64,000 bases of DNA from Solirubrobacteraceae bacterium (GTDB taxonomy: Bacteria > Actinomycetota > Thermoleophilia > Solirubrobacterales > Solirubrobacteraceae), in NCBI GenBank assembly GCA_017882455.1, contig JADGPL010000006.1, positions 62,001-126,000 of the forward strand, given 5' to 3'. Both the position numbers and the translations under genes were made by a program. Under the pieces are notes generated by a model. That model did not search any database, was not told where the DNA came from, and saw nothing but the letters and a program-made list of their open reading frames with translations. This document shows, one piece after another, positions 23,939-32,486 of the stretch. Each line of letters opens with the position of its first letter. Position 1 is the first letter of the stretch.

Positions 23939-24676
23939 CTAGTGGGCGCTCACGCCACTGGAGACGTTGACGATCGACCCGGTGATGCCGCTGCCGCGAT
24001 CGGAGGCGAGAAAGGCGGCGGTGTCGGCCAGCTGCTGCAGGGTCGGACCCCGGTTGAGCATCGACAGGCCGGCCATCAGCTCGGCGTGAAAGACCCCGGC
24101 CGTCCACAGGCCGGCGACGCGGACCCCCCGGGGCCCCACCTCGGCGGCAAGGTAGTGCAGGAAGCATTCGATGGCTGCGTCAGCCGGTCCCGTCCCTCCC
24201 ATGCTGAACTGCGGCGAGGGCTTGAGCACCGCGCCCGAGCCACTCGTGACCATCAGGATGACGCCCTCGCCCTGCCCGACCATGTGCCGGGCGGCAGCGC
24301 GAGCGGTGATGAAGTTCGAGCGCGCGCCCGCGCGGATCGGCTGCAGAAAGTCCTCGACCTCCATCTCCAGCAGAGGCGTTCCCTGGACATCTCCTCGCGA
24401 GATCAGGTTGATGGAGATGTCGATGCTTCCGGCCTGATCGACCACCGCCTGCACATGCGTGTTGACGGCCTGCTCATCGAGCGCGTCGAGCACGGCGCAG
24501 TGCGCGCTGCCGCCCTGCGCGGTGATCTCGGAGGCGACAGCGTCGAGGGTCTCGCGGGTCCTGCCTGCAAGAAAGACGGTGGATCCTTCGCGGGCGAAGA
24601 CACGGGCCACGCCCGCACCCAGCCCACCGCCGCCGCCGTAGATGATCGCGTTCTTGTGATCCAGGAGTTTGTTCAT
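23939..24676 (-). CDS. SDR-fold protein without the catalytic Tyr-Lys pair
   Basis: 245 residues. The Rossmann start is clear (AIIYGGGGGLGAGVARVFA, then AGR at the end of strand 2) and the order of SDR elements is kept, with the serine motif LMVTSGSG near 142. Where YxxxK should stand the sequence reads TGPAD (in GGTGPADAAIE), so both catalytic residues are replaced. The C-terminus GSGITGSIVNVSSGV is normal. It may bind a cofactor without classical SDR chemistry or use other residues. Divergent from the lactonase-type gene with 95 bp between starts. Confidence 0.8.
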   Translation of the reverse strand: MNKLLDHKNAIIYGGGGGLGAGVARVFAREGSTVFLAGRTRETLDAVASEITAQGGSAHCAVLDALDEQAVNTHVQAVVDQAGSIDISINLISRGDVQGTPLLEMEVEDFLQPIRAGARSNFITARAAARHMVGQGEGVILMVTSGSGAVLKPSPQFSMGGTGPADAAIECFLHYLAAEVGPRGVRVAGLWTAGVFHAELMAGLSMLNRGPTLQQLADTAAFLASDRGSGITGSIVNVSSGVSAH

Positions 24677-24771
24677 GCCCCATCAGACCGCTGCGGCACT
24701 CGAAACTCATCGCGCCATTCGCGCGCTACGTTGCGGTCCATGACACGTCACCTTTCAGGATCGGAGAGCAC

Positions 24772-25563
24772 ATGAAGATCCACACCCTCACGACAGGAGC
24801 CGTGCGCGTCAAGCGTGCCTTCCTGTTTCCCAGCGCGGGTCCGCGCCGCCAGCTCGACCTGTTCCTTCCAGGCCCCTGGTCGGATCCGCTGCCGATCCAC
24901 TGCTGGGCGATCGAGCACGAAGGCCGCCTGCTGCTGATCGACAGCGGCGAGACCGCTGCCGCGAGGAACATCCCGTTCGCGCGCTTCGAGGTGACGCGCG
25001 AGCAGGAGCTCCCGGCGGCCCTGGCGGCGGCCGACCTGGCTCTCGAGGACGTCTCCGAGGTCGTGCTCACCCACCACCACGGCGACCACGTGGACGGGCT
25101 CATCCACGTACGCGCGCCGGTCCTGATCAACGAGGTCGAGCAGCGGTTTCTCGACAGCCCCTTCCCGCGGGTCATGCGTCGCATCCTGCGCCAGCCGCTT
25201 CCCTCGGGGTTCGCCCCACAGACGTTCGCGCTCGATGGCGGACCCTTCGGCGCCTTTCAGCACAGCCGGCCACTGAGCGAGGACGGGCGCATCGTCGCCG
25301 TCGCCACGCCCGGACACACGCCCGGTCACATCTCCGTCTGCATCGATGACTCCGACCGACACGTCATGCTCGCCGGGGACGCAACGGACACGCTCGAGCA
25401 GCTGCGTGCGCTGCGCGCCGATGCGGTTGCGCCAGATCCCAAGGAGCACGTCGTGACGCTGGAAACGATCATGGCTCATTGCGCGCAGCACCCGACCATC
25501 TATCTGCCCTCGCACGATCCCCAGTCGCTCACGCGACTCGCGGACGGGGTCACTGTGGGCTGA
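24772..25563 (+). CDS. metallo-beta-lactamase-fold hydrolase, N-acyl-homoserine lactonase type
   Basis: 263 residues. Metal ligands: the HxHxDH motif THHHGDHVDG near residue 102, H in ATPGHTPGH, D in LAGDATD and H in PSHDPQS. The layout, including GSYLLIDSG-like LLLIDSGET and an N-terminal extension before the fold, follows the AiiA/AttM lactonase group, which opens lactone rings such as acyl-homoserine lactones. The true substrate is unproven. A GGAGAG ribosome site precedes the ATG. The 3' end overlaps the convergent GGDEF gene by 14 bases. Confidence 0.85.
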   Translation: MKIHTLTTGAVRVKRAFLFPSAGPRRQLDLFLPGPWSDPLPIHCWAIEHEGRLLLIDSGETAAARNIPFARFEVTREQELPAALAAADLALEDVSEVVLTHHHGDHVDGLIHVRAPVLINEVEQRFLDSPFPRVMRRILRQPLPSGFAPQTFALDGGPFGAFQHSRPLSEDGRIVAVATPGHTPGHISVCIDDSDRHVMLAGDATDTLEQLRALRADAVAPDPKEHVVTLETIMAHCAQHPTIYLPSHDPQSLTRLADGVTVG

Positions 25564-27058
25564 GGAGCTGCTGGCGACCCCGTGCCGCCTTGGCCTCGTA
25601 CAGTCGGGCGTCGGCCTCTGCCATGAGCGCGTACACGTCTTGATCGCCGTCCCATTCTGCGATCCCGACCGAGAAGCTCTGACCCTCCGGAGTAACCTTG
25701 ACGAGGCGACCGATCAGCCTCGTGGCATCGTCGAGGCGGCACCCGGCGAGCACCGCGGCGAACTCATCGCCCCCGTAGCGAGTCAGTAGGTCGAACGGCC
25801 GCAGGGCGGAGCTCCACGCTGCCGCGCTCTGGTGCAGGAGCTGGTCGCCTGCGTGGTGACCCGCGGTGTCGTTGAGTGTCTTGAGGCCGTCGAGGTCGAG
25901 CATGGCCACGCACAGCGGCCGACGCTCCCGCTTGGCCCGCGCCATCTCGCGCGGGAGCTCCTCTCGCCATGCACGACGATTGGGCAGGCCGGTCAGCTCG
26001 TCTGTGTGGGCCATCCGTTCCAGACGACCGAGCAGCTCGACCCGCTCGATCGCGATGGCCGCTTGCGCGGCCAACAGCACGATGGTCGCCCACACGTTCT
26101 GCTCGGGCTCTGCGACGGGCGAGCGCCAGTACAGAGCGAGGACGCCAACGGTGAGCTGGTCGCGGGTCACCGGCTGCCACAGGGCGCAGCGCACCGGTCC
26201 ATGCTTGCCGGGTTCGAGCTCAGAGTCGCCGCCGCCGAGAGCGCAGCTGAAGCTGGGCTCGCCCGTGACGTAGGCGCGCGCCGCGCCCGTGAGCGGATCG
26301 CCCAGTGAGAGCCGCTCGGCGTTGGTCTGTGCGCCCGCCATCGCCGTGGACACCAGAACAGCCTCGCTCCCGTTTGGCTCCCAGAGGCGGACGCCATCCG
26401 CGCGAGCGACCCGCGCGGCGGTGCGGCAGAGGTCGAGGCGCGTGGCCTCGGCGGTGGGTTGCTGGAAGATCCGATGCATCGCATCCACGACGGTGGCCAG
26501 GTTCTCGGCGTCGTCTGCCGCCTGCTGACGCTGGCGACGCACGCGACGCACGAGCGCGTCGATGAAGACGCCGGCGATCAACAGCGATGCGATCGTGGTC
26601 ACCCATCGCGCCTGCGCGACCGGCTCGTGCGTGACGGCAAGGACGACCGCATAGGCGACGCCCACGACCGCCACGTGAACGGTCGCCTGGCGTCGGGTGA
26701 AGAACGAGAACCCGAACAGCGCGGCCCATAGGTACCAGATGCCGTAGTAGCTGACGCCCTGTCCGCTGTAGTAGACGGCTCGGGTGATCAGCGCTGTGCC
26801 TGCCAGCAGCGCGATGTGGAACGTCCAGGCCGGAAGCCGACGGAAGACGAGCAGCACGATCAGGCCACCGAGATAGGCCAAGCCGATGTTGACTGCGAGC
26901 GCACCGACGTTGGTGTGTGGCGCGCGAGGCAACAACAGCGAGATCAGCCCGATCGTGGCGCCCGCCAGGTAGAGCCCTCCCAGGCTCCGCGCCATGACGC
27001 CCGGCTCTGCAACCGAGAGGCCGGCTCGATCACTGGTCGCATGCTCGCCGAGAGGCAT
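25550..27058 (-). CDS. membrane GAF-GGDEF diguanylate cyclase
   Basis: 502 residues (a start at M22 is also possible). Five or six N-terminal helices (about 25-170), a GAF-like sensor region (about 185-335; GVRLWEPNGSEAVLVS, VRCALWQPVTRDQLTVGVLAL), then GGDEF (about 345-500): DELTGLPNRRAW, MLDLDGLKTLNDTAGHHAGD and the intact YGGDEF loop. DATRLIGRLVKVTPEG and SVGIAEW follow as normal. It should synthesise c-di-GMP. Third GGDEF protein in the window and, with the one at 7801, one of two likely active. It overlaps the lactonase-type gene tail to tail. Confidence 0.9.
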   Translation of the reverse strand: MPLGEHATSDRAGLSVAEPGVMARSLGGLYLAGATIGLISLLLPRAPHTNVGALAVNIGLAYLGGLIVLLVFRRLPAWTFHIALLAGTALITRAVYYSGQGVSYYGIWYLWAALFGFSFFTRRQATVHVAVVGVAYAVVLAVTHEPVAQARWVTTIASLLIAGVFIDALVRRVRRQRQQAADDAENLATVVDAMHRIFQQPTAEATRLDLCRTAARVARADGVRLWEPNGSEAVLVSTAMAGAQTNAERLSLGDPLTGAARAYVTGEPSFSCALGGGDSELEPGKHGPVRCALWQPVTRDQLTVGVLALYWRSPVAEPEQNVWATIVLLAAQAAIAIERVELLGRLERMAHTDELTGLPNRRAWREELPREMARAKRERRPLCVAMLDLDGLKTLNDTAGHHAGDQLLHQSAAAWSSALRPFDLLTRYGGDEFAAVLAGCRLDDATRLIGRLVKVTPEGQSFSVGIAEWDGDQDVYALMAEADARLYEAKAARGRQQLLSPQ

Positions 27059-27146
27059 CTTCTGGGTAGGATCGGCACGGTTTGAGCGCGCCTTGAGCGC
27101 TGCGCCGCCGCTGGACCTCGGCAGGCGAAGGCCGTCGACCTCCGCG

Positions 27147-27998
27147 CTAGGAGATCAGGGCCGCGGCAAGCCCGGCCCACTCGTCTCGCGGCACGCCCGC
27201 AGGGCCGACCGGCTGCAGGCACACGTGATCTGCTCCAGCGTCGAGATGGGCACGGGCGATCGCTGCGATGTCCTGCGCCGTGCCCTGCGGGACGACCGCG
27301 TCGATCAGACGATCGGAGCCGCCGTCGGCGATGTCCTGCTCGGTGAATCCAGACCTGAGCAGGTTGTTGGTGTAGTTGCGCAGGCCGAGGTAGAGCGCGG
27401 CGTAGTCGCGCGCCTTTGCGCGAGCTCGCTCGGCGTCCGTGTCGACCACGCAGGCCAGCTCGGGGGCGAGCAGCGGGCCCGCGCCGAGGCGCTCGCGGGC
27501 AGAGCGCGTGTGCTCGACAGGCGTGAAGTAGGGGATCGCGCCGAGTGAGCGCTCGGCGCTGAGATCGAGCATCTTGGGACCCAGCGCCGCCAGGCAGCGT
27601 TCGTCGCGGAGGATCGGCGGATCGGCCGCGTCGAGGCCGTCCAGGAACTCGCGCATCGTGGTCAAAGGCTTGGAGTACACGCTGGTGGCCTCGGGGTGGC
27701 CGATCCCCAGCCCGACCAGCAGCCGGCCGGGGAACTCGCTCACGAGCTCCGCGTGTTCGGCGGCGAGCTGCGCCGGCTCGTTCTGCCAGACGTTGACGAT
27801 GCCCGTGGCGATGGTCAGACGCTCGGTCGCCTCGAGCAAAGGGCGCACCGTGGAGAGGCGGGGCGAGCCGCCGAGCCAGAAGACCGCGTAGCCGAGCTGC
27901 TCGACGAGGGCCGCCGCCTCACCGCCCTGCTCGCCCAGCGTGCGCGGCGAGGCCCACACTCCGATGCGGCCTATGCGCATGATGGGCGTGACCGTCAT
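27147..27998 (-). CDS. LLM-class F420-dependent oxidoreductase
   Basis: About 283 residues, or 277 if the start is M7 (MRIGRIGVW). The luciferase-like monooxygenase pattern includes AALVEQLGYAVFWLGG, ATGIVNVWQNEPAQLA, LLVGLGIGHPE and the end GADHVCLQPVG. This short version (family TIGR03620-like) is typical of F420-using actinobacteria. The substrate is unknown. It stands alone, 88 bp after the GGDEF gene start on the same strand and 339 bp from the divergent ABC exporter. Confidence 0.85.
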   Translation of the reverse strand: MTVTPIMRIGRIGVWASPRTLGEQGGEAAALVEQLGYAVFWLGGSPRLSTVRPLLEATERLTIATGIVNVWQNEPAQLAAEHAELVSEFPGRLLVGLGIGHPEATSVYSKPLTTMREFLDGLDAADPPILRDERCLAALGPKMLDLSAERSLGAIPYFTPVEHTRSARERLGAGPLLAPELACVVDTDAERARAKARDYAALYLGLRNYTNNLLRSGFTEQDIADGGSDRLIDAVVPQGTAQDIAAIARAHLDAGADHVCLQPVGPAGVPRDEWAGLAAALIS

Positions 27999-28337
27999 CC
28001 GAGCATCGTAGTCCGACCGACGATCTGCCCCGGCAAAGCCGAAGAGCTCCCCGACCCCTCCGCGCGAGGTCGGGGAGCTCCGGTAGCTCGATGGCTCAGT
28101 CGCCGGCTACTTTTCTATTTCGCCGGCGTTGCACTCGTACGGCTTCGAGAACGCGCTTGCGGGCACGCACCGCCACATGCTCTGGTTGGTCTCGCTCGGC
28201 GCCCCCGAGAACGTCGGGGCGGGCGAGGGCGGGCGAGGGCGGGCGGGCCGTGCCGAGCCGCACACGCGGGCGGATTACCCGGGGAGCCTGCGGCAAACCC
28301 CTGGTGCCCCACGTGCGCGCGAGAGTACGGTGGCAGG
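27999..28337. other. intergenic stretch before the ABC-2 exporter
   Basis: No convincing gene. It holds a strong hairpin, GAGCTCCCCGACC (28044-28056) pairing perfectly with GGTCGGGGAGCTC (28068-28080) across an 11-base loop, and a GGGCGGGCGA-type 10-bp tandem repeat of about three units at 28216-28245. The hairpin lacks a T-run, so whether it ends transcription is unsure. The remaining sequence is without recognised coding content. Confidence 0.5.
28044..28080. terminator. 13-bp perfect hairpin, possible terminator
   Basis: A 13-base-pair GC-rich stem with an 11-base loop. It lies between two divergent genes, so it would not end either of them; blocking read-through or forming part of a leader for the exporter operon are alternatives. 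Confidence 0.35.
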
Positions 28338-29276
28338 GTGTCCCGAGCCCCCGACGCACAACCTGCGATCGCCGTCAGCGAGTTGCGCAAGTCCTATGGC
28401 GAGCACGAGGTGGTTCGCGGGATCGACCTCGAGATCCACCCGGGAGAGGTGTTTGCGTTTCTCGGGCCCAACGGTGCGGGCAAGACGACGACGGTCGAGA
28501 TCCTCGAGGGCTACCGACCCCGCGACTCGGGAGAGGTGAGGGTGCTCGATCGCGACCCTGCGTCAGCGGATGGCCAGTGGCGCTCACGGATCGGGTTGGT
28601 GCTGCAGTCGTGCACGATGCCCGCCGAGCTGACGGTTCGCGAGCTGGTCGAACTGTACGCCGGCTACTACCCCCACCCGCGCTCAGCGGCCGAGACAATC
28701 GATCTCGTCGGCTTGACGGACAAGCGAGACGCCCGCACCAGCCAGCTCTCTGGCGGGCAGCTGCGGCGCCTCGACGTCGCGCTCGCGCTGATCGGAGATC
28801 CAGAGCTCGTGTTCCTCGACGAGCCGACCACGGGCTTCGATCCCTCCGCCCGCCATCACGCCTGGGAGGTGATCGCGAATCTTCGCGAGCTGGGCAAGAC
28901 GATCTTCCTGACGACCCACTACATGGACGAGGCGCAAACGCTCGCCGACCATGTGGCCGTGATCGTCGCCGGACAGATAGTCGCGCAGGGCACCCCCCAG
29001 ACGCTCGGGGGCCGCGACCGCGAGCTGAGCAACATCTCGTTCACCCTGCCGCCCGGCAGCGCCCTCTCGGAGCTGCCCGGCGCTCTGGCGTCGAGCGCGC
29101 GCGTGGGCGAGGATGGCCGCGTTCACGTGAGCGTGAACGATCCCGCACGCTCGCTTCACGCGTTGGCCGGGTGGGCGCTCGACCGCGGCGACGAGCTCGG
29201 CGACCTGACGGTCGGACGCCCGACGCTCGAGGATGTCTACCTGAGGCTCACCGACGGGCAGGTGCACCAGGAGTGA
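28338..29276 (+). CDS. ABC-2 exporter ATP-binding protein
   Basis: 312 residues from the GTG at 28338 (VSRAPDAQPAIAV). Walker A GPNGAGKTTT, signature LSGGQLRRLD, Walker B ELVFLDEPTTGFDPS, H-loop LTTHYMDEA. The C-terminal 80 residues are the DrrA/NatA-type extension ending RPTLEDVYLRLTDG. Such ATPases pair with one ABC-2 permease to export drugs, lipids or other hydrophobic compounds. Its stop overlaps the permease start as GTGA. A frame open further upstream is not coding. Confidence 0.92.
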   Translation: MSRAPDAQPAIAVSELRKSYGEHEVVRGIDLEIHPGEVFAFLGPNGAGKTTTVEILEGYRPRDSGEVRVLDRDPASADGQWRSRIGLVLQSCTMPAELTVRELVELYAGYYPHPRSAAETIDLVGLTDKRDARTSQLSGGQLRRLDVALALIGDPELVFLDEPTTGFDPSARHHAWEVIANLRELGKTIFLTTHYMDEAQTLADHVAVIVAGQIVAQGTPQTLGGRDRELSNISFTLPPGSALSELPGALASSARVGEDGRVHVSVNDPARSLHALAGWALDRGDELGDLTVGRPTLEDVYLRLTDGQVHQE

Positions 29277-30043
29277 GTCGCGGGGCCGTGTTCGCACATC
29301 AGTTCCGCTCGGACCTCGCCCGCTTCTGGCGCAACCCGCAGTCGCGTTACTTCACGTTGCTGATGCCGATCGTCTTCCTCGTGATCTTCGCGACCATCTT
29401 CAAAGGTCACACCGTCGCCGACGGCCGGCGGATCACGATCACGACCTTCTACGTGCCCGGGATCATGGCGCTGGGGATCATCTCTGCCACGTTCGTGAAC
29501 CTCACACAGACAATCGTCACCCAGCGCGAGAACGGCGAGTTCAAGCGGCTGCGCGGCACACCGTTGCCTGCGAGCATCGTGATCGGCAGCCGCGCGGTCG
29601 TCGGCGTGGTCGTCGCCGTCGCGATGTCGGCATTGCTGCTCGTGATCGGCAAGCTCGTCTACGACGTGCGCATCCCCCAATCGACGATGCTCGGGCTCGT
29701 CGTGTCCGTGGTGCTCGGCGCCGGCGCCTTCTCCTGCGTGGCGTTCGCGATCTCCACGCGCATCTCATCGGCTGAAGCCGCGGCGCCCGCGATCAACATC
29801 ACCGTGCTGCCGCTGTACTTCATCTCCGGCGTGTTCGTGCCCGAAAGCCAGATCCCGAAGCTCCTGCGCAACATCGCCACCGTCTTCCCCATCCGTCACC
29901 TCGCCCAGGCGCTGCGGGCAACGATCATCCAGACGCACGGGAGCGGCATCAGGGTCACCGACCTGCTCGTAGTCCTCGCCTGGGGTGTCGCCGGCCTGCT
30001 GGTCGCGGCGCGCACGTTCCAGTGGTCGCCGCGCGGGGACTGA
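29273..30043 (+). CDS. ABC-2 type exporter permease
   Basis: 256 residues from a GTG overlapping the ATPase stop. Six hydrophobic helices with the ABC-2 pattern: RFWRNPQSRYFTLLMPIVF, then TQRENGEFKRLRGTPLPASI (typical cytoplasmic loop), then PLYFISGVFVPESQIP and FPIRHLAQALR. With the upstream ATPase it makes a two-gene DrrAB-like exporter. The substrate is unknown and no regulator gene is adjacent. Confidence 0.9.
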   Translation: MSRGAVFAHQFRSDLARFWRNPQSRYFTLLMPIVFLVIFATIFKGHTVADGRRITITTFYVPGIMALGIISATFVNLTQTIVTQRENGEFKRLRGTPLPASIVIGSRAVVGVVVAVAMSALLLVIGKLVYDVRIPQSTMLGLVVSVVLGAGAFSCVAFAISTRISSAEAAAPAINITVLPLYFISGVFVPESQIPKLLRNIATVFPIRHLAQALRATIIQTHGSGIRVTDLLVVLAWGVAGLLVAARTFQWSPRGD

Positions 30044-30139
30044 GCTGACGTCAGAGCGTATGCGGCTGCAGCGCACTGTGACTCAGATGACGAGACGCAC
30101 TCGCTCGCGGGGTGCGGTGAGCGCGCCCCGCGGCGCCAG

Positions 30140-30370
30140 CGCGTCGACCGCGAGCAACATGCCGTCGAACCCGAGCGATTCCTCGCGCTGAGCGCGCGGC
30201 TCGACCTCCGCGGCCGTCCGTTCGACGCCTCCGGCCCCCGACCTTGCCGCTACGTCGACTCGCTTTGGGGCTTCCTGCTCAACGAGCTGCCCGGCGAGCG
30301 AACCCGCCTCGTGGTCGGAGGCTACGCCGTCTCGCATCCGCGCGCACAGAGCACGAGGATGTCCGGGCCT
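30140..30370 (+). pseudogene. 3' remnant of an SRPBCC-type gene
   Basis: In the frame of CTG 30188 the plus strand reads RVDREQHAVEPERFLALS, then RLDLRGRPFDASGPR, then YVDSLWGFLLNELPGERTRLVV. The last part is the end pattern of SRPBCC/polyketide-cyclase-like proteins (W-F-L-L-x-P-x-x-G-x-TRL). No start or N-terminal half is present, and the frame runs into the antisense of the APC permease. Interpreted as a truncated, non-functional leftover. The 325 bp between the exporter and the permease hold nothing else. Confidence 0.45.
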
Positions 30371-31923
30371 CATGACTTCGAGAAAGTCCCCTCGCTGGAG
30401 CCGGTGGACGGGTGGCGGTGGACGGTCAGCCAGGCGATCACGGTGGCCGCGGCCACGATCGCAAGCGCCATGAACGGGAAGTAGCTGTACGGCGCGGGTT
30501 GTCCCGGCCTGCACAGCTCGATGAACGGGACGACCAGTGACAGGGCTCCGAGGACCGGCACGAGGACGTGGCGCAGAGCCGAGAAGGACTCCCGGTGGCG
30601 GCGCCAGATGAAGCACGGAAGGGCAAGCGCGGTCAGGAAGTAGACGAACAGGATCACGATCGTGCCCATCGTCGAGCACTCGGCGTACAGGCCAACCGGG
30701 TTGGTCGATCCGCTGTCCACGCCGACCAGATGGCTCGCCCACCAGAGGCCGATGATTCCGAGTCCGACACCGGCCATGCCCAGCAGTGCATTCACGGGCG
30801 TCTCGCCCGGCGGACGGACGCGACCGAGCCATGCCGGCAGGAGCCCCGAGCGGCCGCCGTCGAAGAGCATCCGCGCTTGGGAGTTCGCGCCGGCGACGAG
30901 GGTGGCGAGCACCGAGACGATCCCGGCGATCCAGGCCAGGACGGCAGGTCCACCGAGATAGTGGTCGGCGACCGTCAGGAACGGGACCGATGAGCGACCG
31001 ATCGAGGAGACGTTGTAATCGAAGCCGGTGACGGTGGCATAGGCGAAGAAGACGAAGAGGGCAGCGGCGATCGCGACCGATATGTAGAGGGCGCGCGGGA
31101 CGGTGCGCCTCGGATCGCGGGACTCCTCGGCGAGCGCTGGGCCATTCTCCCAGCCGATGAACATGTAGAGAGCAAGTGGGAAACCCGCGGACAGGCCGGC
31201 CAGCCCGCCGCTGAGGTGAGCCCAGGCGAACGGCGCGCTCGAGAGGTGGGCACGCCGGTCGACCATGATGACGACGCAGACCACAACCATGATCCCCACC
31301 TGGGCGAGGACGGCGAGGCCCACCGCTGTGGTCGAAAGCCTGACGCCGCGCACCGTCAGCCAGATTGCGCCGATGCTCAGCACGAGGGTGAGCGGCTCCC
31401 AGGGCAGGCGCCATGACGTGTAATGGGCGAGTGTCATCGCCATCATGCCGCCCGACATGGTGAAGACACCTGCCATCGCCACCGTGTATCCCACCGCGAC
31501 CAGCAGGGATACGACGACGCCGGCCTTCGCTCCGAGCGAGGTCTCGACGTAGGTGATGAAGCTTCCGGCCGAGGGCTCGGCCCTGGTGAACTCGGCCACG
31601 ACGAACGCGAGCAGGACGACGGCCACAGCTGCGGCGAGGATCGTCAAGGGGGCGGCGACGCCGGCTGTGACTGCGATCACACCGAAGGCGAAATAGAAGT
31701 CGATCCCTGGCCCGATGTTGGCGACCGTCGAGGCCGTCACATCCAAGGTGTCCAGCTGGCCGCTGCTCACGTGGCCCGCTGCGATGGTGGCACCTCGAGG
31801 GACATGCGCGAACAGTATGCCTCCGCTCGCACCCCCGCGAGGCCGGTGACGTAAGAGAAGATGAAAGGACTCTACTCGAATCGATAGCCGCGCCTTAGGC
31901 ACATGCTCGACAGTGGTGGCCAT
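30370..31923 (-). CDS. APC-family amino acid/polyamine permease
   Basis: About 517 residues from ATG 31923; the first 50 residues look non-membrane and a start at the GTG of VSSGQLDTLDV is possible. Twelve or so helices with the APC pattern: VTASTVANIGPGIDFYFAF (helix 1), EPSAGSFITYVETSLGAKAG, YMFIGWENGPALAEESRDPRRTVPRA (the conserved F-x-G-W-E/D motif with the loop after helix 6), and ANSQARMLFDGGRSGLLPAW. Substrate unknown. The 5' end is close to the divergent small exported protein gene, whose start is 29 bp away. Confidence 0.87.
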   Translation of the reverse strand: MATTVEHVPKARLSIRVESFHLLLRHRPRGGASGGILFAHVPRGATIAAGHVSSGQLDTLDVTASTVANIGPGIDFYFAFGVIAVTAGVAAPLTILAAAVAVVLLAFVVAEFTRAEPSAGSFITYVETSLGAKAGVVVSLLVAVGYTVAMAGVFTMSGGMMAMTLAHYTSWRLPWEPLTLVLSIGAIWLTVRGVRLSTTAVGLAVLAQVGIMVVVCVVIMVDRRAHLSSAPFAWAHLSGGLAGLSAGFPLALYMFIGWENGPALAEESRDPRRTVPRALYISVAIAAALFVFFAYATVTGFDYNVSSIGRSSVPFLTVADHYLGGPAVLAWIAGIVSVLATLVAGANSQARMLFDGGRSGLLPAWLGRVRPPGETPVNALLGMAGVGLGIIGLWWASHLVGVDSGSTNPVGLYAECSTMGTIVILFVYFLTALALPCFIWRRHRESFSALRHVLVPVLGALSLVVPFIELCRPGQPAPYSYFPFMALAIVAAATVIAWLTVHRHPSTGSSEGTFSKS

Positions 31924-31952
31924 ACAACCTGTCACCAACGAGGGAGATCAGC

Positions 31953-32177
31953 ATGATTTCGAGAAAGAGCCTTACAGCAGCGGCGCTCGCAACGGCCATC
32001 AGCGTTGGCAGCATCGCAGCACCCACGATGGCCGCAACCTCGACGCATTGGACGTCCACCCAGTGCAAGACATGGGAGAAGTCGTTTGTGAAACGCAACC
32101 CAAATGCCACAAGTAAGCGCAAGGGTGAAGCCAACAAGGTGTTGAAAAGTCACGCTTGCTCGGTGCGGGTCAAATAG
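31953..32177 (+). CDS. small exported protein of unknown function
   Basis: 74 residues with a good signal peptide (basic MISRKS, hydrophobic AALATAISVGSIAA, cleavage near TMAA-TS), leaving a mature part of about 47 basic residues with two cysteines (TQCKTWEK and SHACSVRV) that could form a disulfide. A GAGGGAG ribosome site precedes the ATG. Base composition is clearly less GC-rich than neighbours and lysine is frequent, suggesting transfer or special constraint. No family was recognised. It is divergent from the APC permease. Confidence 0.65.
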   Translation: MISRKSLTAAALATAISVGSIAAPTMAATSTHWTSTQCKTWEKSFVKRNPNATSKRKGEANKVLKSHACSVRVK

Positions 32178-32226
32178 GACGCAGCAATCAGTGAGTATCA
32201 GCAGCCTGCACTACAGGCTGTGAGTT

Positions 32227-32254
32227 GCCGGCGGTGAGAGCGCTCACCGCCGGC
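32227..32254 (+). terminator. 12-bp perfect hairpin after the small exported gene
   Basis: GCCGGCGGTGAG pairs perfectly with CTCACCGCCGGC across a four-base loop, 50 bp after the stop at 32177. No T-run follows. Position fits transcript ending for the exported protein gene. Confidence 0.5.
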
Positions 32255-32275
32255 CGGCTGGGGGAGCTCGACACG

Positions 32276-32395
32276 ATGAGGACTCCTCCCGCCATCAAGC
32301 CCCCGGCTCCCCAGGCGCCCTCGAGGAGCTGGAGCAGCTCACGCTTCTCCGCGGCAGTCGAAGCGGCCTACCTGCTGGAGGTGGCCAGCCGATGA
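32276..32395 (+). CDS. possible 39-residue ORF
   Basis: ATG at 32276 preceded by GGGGAG, reading MRTPPAIKPPAPQAPSR and ending AYLLEVASR with TGA at 32393. Proline-rich start, short amphipathic end, no family. It may be chance or a remnant. The rest of 32178-32486 holds the hairpin above and nothing else recognised. Confidence 0.2.
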   Translation: MRTPPAIKPPAPQAPSRSWSSSRFSAAVEAAYLLEVASR

Positions 32396-32486
32396 GCGCC
32401 GTGGCGCTATCCCCACGGCCTGGCTGTGTGCGTTCGCCACCCCAAGCGGCCTGAGCGCTGCTTGGCGGCAGTTCGTGCCTGCCCCT

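Noticed and set aside
27999-28337. Open frames in the gap before the ABC-2 exporter as a hidden gene
   Set aside because: Frames are short or low complexity, with no family pattern and no ribosome site.
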